Shown piece after piece: positions 36,501 through 48,500 of a DNA stretch of 64,000 bases. The translations under genes and the position numbers were made by a program. Source of the DNA: Vombatus ursinus. Its lineage: Eukaryota; Chordata; Mammalia; Diprotodontia; Vombatidae. The DNA lies in the NCBI RefSeq assembly GCF_900497805.2, contig NW_020954557.1:124001-188000 (forward strand), in the 5' to 3' direction. The notes beneath the pieces were generated by a model. It did not search any database. It saw nothing but the letters and a program-made list of their open reading frames with translations, and was not told the DNA's origin. How positions within the stretch are numbered: the first letter of the stretch is position 1; the number at the start of each line of letters is the position of its first letter.

Positions 36501-39500
36501 CTCATCCTTCTTCCTCAAATATTCCTATTTCATTTTATGTGATAATTCCTTTGACTCCTTTGATCCTTAATCTGTGTTATACTTATCTTTATATCATGCT
36601 GAATTTCCACCTCCACACCCCTCTCAGTGCAATGTGAATTCTCTGAGAGTACCAGTGCCTAGCACAGTAACTGGCACGTGGCAGATACTTCATAAATATG
36701 TTTAATTGATTGGATTAAAGTGAGTTTAGACAGATTCTAATTTGTAATGGAAGACTCTTCTCACTGGAAAGTAAAATGGGATAAAGGAGTTGGAATATAT
36801 GTTTTTTTCCCTAAACAAAATGAATAAAGATAAGAAAAATGGGGCAGAATGAGGGAATCTTATAATTCATAGGCTACTTGGAAGACCATAAAGCCATGAA
36901 GCAGGAACAGAAATTCAGCAGGATAAGAAAAAAAAAATAAAATCTTTTCAAGGTTTACAATATGAATAAGCTTTTAAAAATATGTCAAATATAGATTCTA
37001 TATATTAGCAATCAGGTAAAGTTTGAGTAGGAAATATTCTTGAGCGAGAGGTCTGTATAGTGTTTGGTTGCCTCTTTATTGGTTAAAAGATTAGATAAAA
37101 TTAGATAAAAGATTAGATAGAAGAATGTTTCATATGAAGGCGGGGGGGAGGCATAGAGTTTGTGGGTTTTTTTTTTTAATTTTTATTATTCCTTGTGAGT
37201 TCCTGGTTGCATGTTTTTCCCTTTTGAGTTTCTCTAGTTGTATCCTGTGATATTTTCTAGTTTGGGATTTTTCCCCTACAGAAAGTCTAACAACATAAGA
37301 GCCTTGAGACACAGTCCCAGCACTATAAAGTGAGGGTTTACATAGTAAGTGCTGGTTTATGTTCATGATAACATTATCAGCATAGACTCTGAAGTCAAGA
37401 ACTAGGGACATTCTGAAAATCATCTTCAAGCTTGGGAGTCTAACCCCACAGAACAAGTTCCCCAAACAGCAGCGTCCTGTTACCGAACCTCCATGCATAG
37501 GCTGTGATTCTTTAATACAATTCAGCAAAAATGTATTAAGTCTTACCATGTTCAGAGAACACTGTGCTAAGCGGGAATGAGCAGTTAGATAAAGTATTGT
37601 CATTACAGTCTGGTAAAGGAATATGGTCCATACCTGATAGTTGCAATACACAATGAAGTTGGAAGATGGAAAACTGAGCACTGAATAGGGATGATCTTGG
37701 CTAAAAGGGGAGCTCAGACAAGGTTTCATGGAGGAAGTAGCATTTCAATTGTGTTTTTAAAAATGCGTGGGAATTCAACAATCAAAGAAGACAAAGAGGG
37801 GACATTCCAACAAAAGGGAACAGCACTAGCAAAGGCGCCAAGGCAGGAAAGCACTGGGCATGATCAGGGAATAGAGAGTGGTCCAATTTGAATGAAGTGT
37901 AGAGTGTATGAAAATATAGTTGGAAGGGTCAAAGGACAAATCAGAGGACTGATAATTTTGTGAGTGAAAATTATAATGATGAAATAACATATCAAAATTT
38001 GAGATGCATCTAAAATAGTCCTCAGAGGAAAAACTATATCCCTACAAACATGTTAACAAAACAGAAAAAGAGAGCATTAATGAACTGAATATTTGTTTTA
38101 AAAAACTAAAAAGCAAACATAAAATAAAGAAGAGACAATAAAAAATAGAGAGGAAATAAACTGGAAACCAAACAACTATAGAAATTATAAATAAAACAAA
38201 AGTCATTTCTTGAAGAGACTGATAAAATTGGTAAATCTTTAGCTAGTCTGATTTTTTTTTTGAGAGCAAAAGATCAAATCAACAAAATAGTAAATGAACG
38301 AAGAGAAATCACAACAAAACCAAAGGAAATAAAAATAATTTATCAGAACCTACTTCATGCAGTTATATGCTAACAAAAATGAGAATGGCAGAAATAGAGG
38401 TATGCCTTCAAAAATATAAACTATACAAACAACACAGGATCAAATAGAGATCTTAATCCAATCTCATAAAAAGAAAAAGAACTAGCTATAGAGGAACTAT
38501 TAAAGGGGGGGAGGGATAGATGGGGAGACAGAAGGGAACCTCCTAGTTCTGATTCACAGTAGATTTCTATCCACCCGAGATTTCACCTCATTCCTTGCAA
38601 ATTGTCAAAGATGATAAAAGACGATAATAGTCCCTATTGGAGTAGTTATAGGAAGATAGGCACAATGTTGCATTGTTGGTGGAACTGTGAATCAGTACAA
38701 CTATTTTGGAGAGCAATTTAGAGTTATGGAAATAACTAAACAGTTGTATCGATTATACTAATTCACTAAAATGCCCATATCCTTTGACCAAGAGATTCCA
38801 TTGATAGTATTTAAACACCCTACGAGGCCATTGATAAGAGCAAAAAAAAAAAAAATACATCAAATACTTACAGCAACTTTTTTTGTGATAGCAAAGAATT
38901 AAAAATACAGTAGATGCCCATAAATTGGGGAATGACTAAACAAATTGTGATATGTGAACACAACGGAATATTAGTGCTCTGTAAGAAATTACAAATGTGT
39001 GGGGAGGCAGCTAGGTGGCACAGTGGATAGAGTGCCGGCCCTAGAGTCAAGAGGACCCGACTTCGGGTCCAGCCTCAGACACATGACACTCACTGGCTGT
39101 ATGACTCTAGGCAAGTCACTTGACCCCAAAAACCTCACCCCCCAAAAAAAATTAAAAAAAAAAGAAATTACAAATGTGATTAATATAAAGAAGCATGAAG
39201 TTCTACATGAAATAATGCAAAGAGAAGTAAGTAGAGCCAACAAAACAATGTATTCAATAAAACAATATATGCAGAAAGAACATCCACCAAAAATATCAAA
39301 TATGAATGTTACAATATTATAAAGAATAAGCATGGCTTGAAAAAAAAAGATGAGAAGACACTCCCATCTCACCCCTTGGCAGAGGTAAGAGGTTCACAAG
39401 AATCATACATTGCACATTTTTTTTAGACTTTTTTGATGTATTAATCAATTATAATGTTTTTTTTTTCTCTTTTTGTCTTTAAAAAATACACTGTTATTTA

Positions 39501-42500
39501 GGATGGTTCTTTGGCATAGGAGGAAGCAGAGATGAGAGGAAGGGGATCTATGGTGATGTTAAAAAGACATCTTGATAAAAATTTATTTTTAATACAAGAA
39601 AATGGAATGAGATAAGTGTAGAAACATCATAGCACCAGGTTGTGGTGGGTTTTGAATGCTAGTCAAAGTAGTTTGAAGTTGGTAGGCAACAAGTCACATT
39701 TTAAGAGTCCTATAAAGAGAAAGAGCATGGTGTAGTGGATAGAGAACTGGCCTTGGAGTCAGGAAAACCTGGGTATGTGTCATGGCGCTAACATATTGGC
39801 TATGTGACCTAGAGCAAGTAATTTAACCTCTTATTGACTATAAGTTGCAGGATATGTACTTATCTTCACTGGCAGAGAAAGTTCCTCAGTGTGTGCTCCT
39901 AATGGAATGAATTCACAGGTCTCATTTTTTAAGTCTTGTAATCCTGAGATCTTCTACCTTGGTCAGTAAAGCATCTTGGCATATTTCACTTGGTCACTCA
40001 CATACTCACAGGTTCTTATTTGAAAATACTATAGAAATACCAATTTATTAAATACACAGAATTAAACTACACTTAGGTCACTTTGGGGAAATTATAACTC
40101 TAATAAATATTCAATAATTATTCAAATGGACGTTAGTTCAGTTAGATAACTTCCTTGTGTGAAGACCTTAGCTTTAGTAACTTGTCACAGTAACTCACAT
40201 TGCACAGTAAGGGAGAGAAGGTGAATGGGATAAATATGACAGACAGAGAGATAAGACATCCATATTTACGTGTGCACGTGGTCAAATCATGAGTACTCTA
40301 GTAATCAGAATGCCATCAAGTGAAATGAAAACAATAGATTGCCTTCTGTTTTAAAACAAACCAAAACAAATTGAGAACTATTTTGAGCCAACCTATATGA
40401 ATTACACATACCTTTAACTTTGGGTGAGGTCCCTATCAGCTGAACTGGCATCTCTACACTCTGAGACCTTATCAGCTCCCGTGTGTTTTGTCACCTCTGT
40501 GCAGATCGTTCCAAGCCCTCTCGGTCCATACCCAGTCTTTCCTCTGAGCCTTAGCACTACTTCACCAACTGCCTATTAGACATTTCCAATTGTGTGTCCC
40601 AGAGACATCTCAAATTTAGTACGACCAATACAGAAGCTTTCATTGCTCCTTGTTGCCTCTCATAGATGATCAATTCTTGGTCCTAAAACTCTAGGTCCTC
40701 CACATCGTGGTATCAATCTGCCTTTCACACTTTCTCTCTTGATGCTACCCTTCCTTCAGTCCATGTTCCAGATAAACTAGGCCATTCTTAATTCACTAAA
40801 AAGATTAAAATCCTAGGTCAGAGATGGGGAACCTATGGCCTCCAAGCCACATGTAGGCCTCTCGGTCCTCAAGTGAGGCCCTTTGACTGAATCCAAACTT
40901 CACAGAACAAATGCCTTGAGTCCTAATATGACCCCTGTCCTAGGTCATATTAGGCCATTAAGCCAAATGAAGGGGTTTAACCAGATGTGGAATAATCTCA
41001 GGAATCCTTTTTGACATACTTTTAAGACCCTAGTTATGATATGTGATCACAAACATACTAAAAGAGGTTTTCTTTCTTGTATAGGATATACTCCGAAGAC
41101 ACCAGAGTGGTTCAACCCTGGTAAGTTGAGGAAGTATGCCATGCTTTTATACCTTACAAATAAAATATCTTTTTTTTTTAAAAACATTGTAAAATATAAT
41201 GTAAAGTATTTTTGCCTTACAGATAAAATATTATTATGCCAAGTCCAGCCATAGCTATATTAGCCCTTTCTCAGCCACATTTCTGCTCTGTGAGCTCCGT
41301 GACCTTGGGCAAGTCATTTGACCTCTCTAAACCTGTTTCACTTTTATAAAATGAAGAGGGTACAAATAGATTTCTAAGATGCCTTCTAGCTCTTTATCGC
41401 AGGATTTCCCAGGATTCTATAATCTCCTCAGATGTGTAGATTCCTTAATTTTTTTTTTTATTCATCCATTAATGACTTTTTTTCCCCATTACTTTTAGAT
41501 CGGGCTGGAATTCATGGACCTCCAGTTGTTATTGAAGGCAGTGAATATTGGTTTGTTCCCAATACTCACTTGAACTATGATGAAGCAGTCCTATATTGTG
41601 CAAGTAATCAAAGCTCTCTTGCTTCTCTGAAGTCTCTCACAGCACTAAATGCCATCCGAGACAAAATTGCAAATGTAAGAATACATAGCATATGTATTTT
41701 TCTTATGTTAAATATAATAATAATCGATAACATTTATAAAGCACATACTGCAAACCAGGTACTGTGCTAAGCACTTTACAAATATTATCTCATTTGATCT
41801 TCACAGCAATTTGGTGAGGTAGATACTCTGATTATCTTCATTTTACTGATGAAGAAACTGAGGTAGACAGTGATTAAGTGACTTGCCCAGGGTCACACCT
41901 CTATTGAGTGTCTAAGGGCAAATTTCAACATTGGTCTTCCTGACTCTAGGTCCAGAGTATACTATCTCACCTACCTGCCAGATATAACCTGTAAATGTTA
42001 AGGGATAGTTTCTTTAACTTCAAGTTCCCCTAAAACTTTCAAAATCTATTGTTCCATGAACTTTTATTCCAATATCAACTAATTTGTGAGACCCCCAAAA
42101 TCAAATTCAAGAAGGGTCAGATAGCATTGCTCAGTACTTATCCAGACTCATGATTGCTTAAGTGTGAATAGACAGTATAATGAATGATAATTAAGCAAAT
42201 GAGCACTACCAAATATCAGTAGTGCCTCTAGGCTACTTTTTATTTTTATGTAGTATTATAGTGCTAAAAAAAATTTTTTTTTCTGCTCCAAACTGAAATC
42301 ATTATTTTTATATTAAAAACCAATTTTAAGAAATAGCTTTTATGATAAATTTAGGCAAACTGACTAAATTTAACTACTTTATCAAGATGTTACCTAGGTT
42401 TCAGATTAGAAATTAAGCCAAAGACTTAGAACTAAGGGGCAATGATGAATATTATTGTAAAATGTCAGGCAATTAGCAGTTACTAACCGGATTGATTTTT

Positions 42501-45500
42501 TTACTTATGTTTTTTCAAAATACTGTCCAAACTCTATCCTTCAGTTTGTCACACTGGGGATCTGTATTCAGATTTTTTCTTGTCTTTAAATAATTAAATA
42601 TTGGGTAAAGTCTTGAGGAAACAGAATTTCTAATGAATTTTTGTAGACTACATTAAATTCATAGGTTATCGTAAAGACAGCATTTCCATATCCTAGAAAA
42701 ATTAAAACCTCCATTTCCTTAAAAGACATAATAATTTTATTAGCTCTAAATATTACTATGAAATTTACTCTTTTCAATGCAATACATAATCATCTGAGAG
42801 AAACACTAATATTAAAGAATAAGTAAAGAATAGGTCAAAGGATAATTCTTTGTTTCTAGGGTTTTAGGGTTTTGTTTTTTTTTCACTGCGAGAAAACTCA
42901 TTTAGGAATTCAATTCAACAAACATTTTTCACCTTGTATTCATGTGCAAAGCCCCATGGATTGAGCTGTCATGAAACGGGAATTAATTGTGCAGCATAGG
43001 CAACTTCACAGCTTCAGCATTCAAAAATTCTGTTATTCTCATGACCATTTCTGATTACTCCTATGTTGTAACTTTACAACTGTTAGTAACTAGATATCCA
43101 TAGGTTAGCATTCTGATACAATCATATAGCAACCCATATATTCCTTTTTTTATTTTTTAGCTATCTAATGACCAACAAAAGTGGTGGATTAAAAGTCTCA
43201 ATAACCTAAGAAGTTATCATGATATAAGGTATGTAACACAATATATTACATTGAAAAAAAACTATCCTTTTAAGAAGACTGGTGTTGGCTAGTTTTGATA
43301 TGATAATTTTGAGCATTTAAAAATAAAATGTTACTAAATAAATTAATTTCTGGGTGACTATACATTTCTTTCCCTCAACCACCCCCCCAAAAAAACCCAA
43401 AAAACCTTATTGGTCCAAGATGGCCCAAGACTTCTTTCCAACATGTTGTCTTCAAAGAAGAAGCTCATATGTAATTTTATCACTAATGTATTGAATTTAC
43501 AATTATAATCAGTGATAGTAGAAAACAGTGGATGTTTTAGGCAAAAGTTCCATGGGGAAATGGGTGATCTATCTGCCTTTTTCTTTAAGCTTTCACATGT
43601 GGCATCGTTTTCCTATGATATATGAAAAGGAGTGCTGGTCCGTCTCTTCCAAGAATTGGTTTAGAGGTAAAGTTGATTCTGAATCCTTGAATGTTTGGTA
43701 TACAGTGATAAACTGAATAAGTTCTAATTAGTAGCTTCATTATGAATCACTCAAGTTTATATCCTGTATCAGTTATGTAACTTATACATGATGACATGAG
43801 ATTCCATAGTTTAAGCTACCACTGAAAGTAGTTTTTTGCTCTGTCAACATTTTGGCTTGCTTTGCTATTCTAAAGTGGTCATTTGGAAATAAAATGTCAG
43901 TTATTTTCATAACTGCCTTAATGGCCAGAATTACAAATAAAATCAGCCAACGGGTCCAAAATAAACCTCCATTTTTCTCCACTCCACCCCCACTACCAAT
44001 TGTATTGATGGGGTATCTCTAAACAAATAGTGATGTGATAATCTAGTGATATACAGGTAACAGCAGAGAAAGGTAAGAATCAATAGAAAAGTACAGGTAT
44101 ATAACCATCCATTGAGACAGGAATGAATTAAATAAGACAAGTCTTTTCCTACTGATTTTTTTTAATGTACTGAATGGGAAATGAATGCAGCTGCAAGCTT
44201 ACCTCTTATTTCTTAGACTTAAACAAGCCATCACACTGCAGAATCAAGCTTCCTTTCATATGCGAAAAAAATATCATATCTTCATTAGAGAAATATACTC
44301 CACAGTCAGCTTCTAAAGTCCAGTGTTCTGGGGAATGGATTTCATTTAAGGATAAGGTAAGAGGGAAAACTTACTTTGTGCCCCTAATCACATATTGCTT
44401 TCAGAACATTAACAAGAACCTTTGATGAATGAAGCAGGATGTTAATTGGGCAAATAAATGTCCTGGAAGAACTACTAGATAACTAAAAACACCACCTGGA
44501 CTTCAATAGTAGAAATTGTGGGAGATCATTAACAGTAGGTACTTTGAGAGGACTGATGAGAATAAGTTGTTAATGTTTAGTAAATTTTCCTTCCTTTCTG
44601 TTATTAGCAAATAAAAAAAAAACAATTTTAACTCAAGTGGGTCAGCCAATGGACTAAACAACAACAAACATCCAGATATGATAGAACAAATAGAGCCAGA
44701 AGTAATATAGCATAACTAGAAAGCACAATATAGAAAATAATTACTTTGATACTTCAACATATCGTAATTTGATGAATGTTTCCTGCTCCCATTGATGAGG
44801 ATAGTATTAGTTCCATGCTTTCTTACACTGATCAACTATTGTCCCTGTCATTTTTTTTTTTTCATACCTCGTAGAAATTCCATCAAAGATGGTGGAGGCC
44901 TTCCTCTTCATCTTTTAATATCTCAGAGGTACCAGTGCACCACTCAGGTCCGTCAGTGATTGTCATTCCTACTATATAATCAGTACAGTTACTTTTCTGG
45001 TATTCCATGTCTTCCATAGTATCTTTTATGTAACTTCTCAGAGACAAATCAATTTTGGTCAGATCCTGAAGCATTTACTCCATACCATGAATCATTCCAG
45101 TACTCTTTGGGTCATTTGTAATCTTCATTCACCTTTTGATTACATCCACATAGCATCATTAGGACAATATTGGTGTTTAAAAAAGATAGGATTTTGCAAT
45201 GACAATTTGGGAAAATTGAAAGGACTGAGTGATTGACCAAATTTAATCTGGTCTATCCTTATGTGGTGTGGTTCAGTGAAAAAAATATTAGCTCTGAAAT
45301 CAGAGGACCTGAGATCAAGTCCCAGCTATGATTATTATTACCTTTGTGGACAAATCACATAACTTCCCTAGGCCTCAATTTCTTTATATAATGAGAAGAT
45401 TGGATGAGATGACTGCTGAGGTCCTATCTTCTTGCAAATCTATGATCCTCTGATTTTTTTCCCCAACCACTTCCAGGGTTCACTGTCCATCCCTAGTAAC

Positions 45501-48500
45501 AGTTTAAACTTTATGTATTGCAGGACCAATTTGGTAGATTCTCTATACCTCTGACTGTCATAATCTGTACAATGTATTTTCATCCACTTTATACTTCATG
45601 TGTGGATAATTACAAAATTGCTTTTGTGTTGCTCAGGATTAAAGAGGCTTTGTAATGTTTTGGTGTACTTCTGAGTCATCTATGAATAAGATCATATAGA
45701 AAAGGTCAAGCTCCATAGAAAAACTTGTCTTTTGCTTAGTCTGCAAACAGGACATCTTTCATGACAAAGTAGAACAAAGTAGATGAATCTCTCTCTCTTT
45801 TTTATACTTCTTGATATGAAAACTCTTTTAGATCAGTAAACAATGTTACCTCCATAGTTGCATTTGTTGTAGAGTTTGTTATATAATTTATATGTAATTG
45901 TGTGTTTATATGTGTGTATATGTATATGTACACACGTATGTGTGTATATGTCTATATACATATATGTATATTTGAAAAGTGTGTGTGTCTCACGCACATA
46001 AACTTTGTCTGAAGAGAGGAAACTTGGAAACTTTCTGGACTTTGTATTGATACAAATATTTTGATTTTTTTTAAATTGATAAATAATAAACACAGTAGGT
46101 TCTTAGATTTTCTATACTTTTCAATTATGTGACCTTAAAAATGTAATCAGCTGCCAAAAAAATCATCTGTACAAATCTACCTGTTGCATCCTCATGTTTT
46201 CATAAGAGACCCCCTTTTTACATACATAGATCATTCTCATTTTCTTGAGATGAGAAAGAAGTTATTTAGGTTAGTCTTCTTATCTGACCTTTTGTAATAG
46301 TACCATCTATGATCTTTCTCATAATGTTTCCATCTTTTTCTGTTTGAGATTTCTTTAAAATAGATCCCTGAGTGCCTTATTGCCTTAGGAACAGATTTTT
46401 TTTTTTAACGTGTGTTGGGGAAGAGCAGTTATATCTGACCGATCTCATCTTAAATGACGTATTCAGCACTGAGTTGGTAGAATCTAGTTGTAGCAATTTC
46501 ATTCTCATTAACAATGACAATAGGTTACTTGAAGAATGACAACAGATCTGTTCCCTTCTATTTGTTGTTATCCTAGGTTCATCTATGAACATTCTAGAGA
46601 TGATCTGTTGGGAAGCAGTATAGTATTTTAGAAAGAGTTCTGAACTTGGATTTAGGAAGGTTATGGAAAGAAGGGCTTGAAACCTGTCACTAACAATTAC
46701 TAGCTTGTTGACTGACTTGCTTAGCAAAGAGGTTAAATGTTTGTGGGCAAAGGCAGTTTCTGAGTCCTGAGGCCTCCCGATTTTGTCAGTTTGGGGGGCA
46801 GTTTAACCATAATTAAACTCTTCTAAGTAATTGCGATTGAATAAATGTCTTTACTTTTATTAAGTAGGGATAAAGTTTCATTTCAGAATCAAAAGTTTAT
46901 TTAAATAGGCTTGGCTGGAGTTGCTGTAATTACGTGGAGTGTCTTCCTATCTTTAAATTTTTTCCTAATTTGGTATTACTTTGACTTACATTCTTAGCAG
47001 TTAGTAAACTAATTGCACACAAAGAAGTGATTCTCCAATGAAACTGTAACCAATTATTTCCTATCCATCGAAGTACAGGTATTTCTTTTTTTTTTTTAAT
47101 GATGTTTGCCTATTGCACTAAGTGCTTTAAGAATACCCCTTGAAAAAAGAATTCATGTGATTCTTGGGAAGCTTCTAAGTAGTCTACAAATTTTGAACTT
47201 CTTTCATTTCATGATGCAAACCAAATATTTCAGCATCAGTGTGAATTTGAAATCACTATCAAGGTATGTTTTGGAGGATCTTGTGAAATTCTTAATGCAA
47301 TTCCTCCAATTTTCATACTCTACAATGGATGTCAACCCATAAACTACAATTATCTTTTTAAAGTCTGCTTGTATATTTATAAACACTACAAGTTGAAATC
47401 ATTGGATCACAGGATTTGGAAGGGGCCTTAGATATCATCTATTCCAAGCACAGATTTTATAGATGAAGAAAGAGGCTCAAAAAGTTTAAATAATTTGCCT
47501 TGGGTCACATTAGCAGTGCCAGGATTCACACCAATGTCCTTTGACTCGAAAGCTTGTGCTTTTGTTAGTTAATCAGGACATTTTTCTTTTTTTAATTTTT
47601 TTAAATTTATGGAATAAAACAAGCATTTCCATAACATAGTACAATAAAAAAGATGATTGCACATGAAACTGCAAATCTACTCTGAGCAACTTGCTATTCC
47701 TTTCAAATATACAACAAAATTATCATGTAAATTTCTTTTTTTTCCTTTCTTTTTTCTCTCCTCTTCTCTCCCCTCCCCTCGCCCCTCCAAACTCACCCTA
47801 GAGGTGGTTCAATGACTCGGAAGTGGATTCTGTGGGGAAGAGTTGTGGAAAATATGGATAAGAAATGAATAGGGCAGAAAAAGCATTGAGATTGTGTGAG
47901 CTGCATTAGTAGAAGGAATATCTGCAGCAGTGAAACCTCTGTTTCAGGCTACCTAATCCAACCAACATTTGCTAAATATCCACTAGCCCAGACAGCTTAT
48001 GCTTGAGGAGATATATTGCATTTGCATGCAAAAATGTAGGACCTCACTAACAATTAAAGAAATGTTAAGGATCATTATGTAACTAGTAAACTGGTAAAAA
48101 TAATAAAAATATTTAGAATATTGCATCACACACACATACAAATTATTTGTACTCATTAATACTATTAATGTACTCATTAATAATTCTGGTTCAGGCCCTA
48201 TACCCCAAGGAAATGATCAAAAAGGGAAGGAAAAATGATCAGCACAAAGATCTTCTGTAGAGTTTTACGTGTATGATTGGAAATAACCCAAATGGGGCAG
48301 CTAGGTGGCTCAGTGAATAGAGCACCAGCCCTGCATTCAGGAGGACCTGAGTTCAAATGCGGCCTCAGACACGTAACACTTACTAGCTGCTTGACTTTGG
48401 GCACGTCACTTAACCCCATTGCCTAGACAAAAAATAAATAAATAAATAAATAATAACCCAAATATCCCGTAATAAGGAAGTAGGAAAACAAAAACTATGG

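Larger units (their letters stand above)
35317..41084 (+). other. LY75 intron (5.8 kb)
   Basis: A long sense L2 (35540-36720), a reversed L2 (37510-37965), a long L1 3' part with a SINE (37970-39490), a MIR (39715-39860) and a half hAT MITE (40822-40910). In 36725-37505 and 39865-40815 I recognise nothing. Confidence 0.8.
44870..46700 (-). repeat. possible RTE-type LINE remnant, reverse
   Basis: The minus strand at 44883-45080 reads MLQDLTKIDLSLRSYI, KDTMEDMEYQKSN and EWCTGTSEILKDEEEG. The spacing resembles the C-terminal end of LINE reverse-transcriptase proteins (a basic helix, then -RWT-x-W-PR-). Leftwards to 46700, short minus-strand pieces fit a decayed ORF. I could not match it to a named element, so the family is an inference. 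Confidence 0.35.

Noticed and set aside
37130-37729. Minus-strand open frame of 199 codons, longest in the window
   Set aside because: No domain recognised, low-complexity ends, and part overlaps the reversed L2 at 37510-37965. No splice signals or neighbours support a gene.
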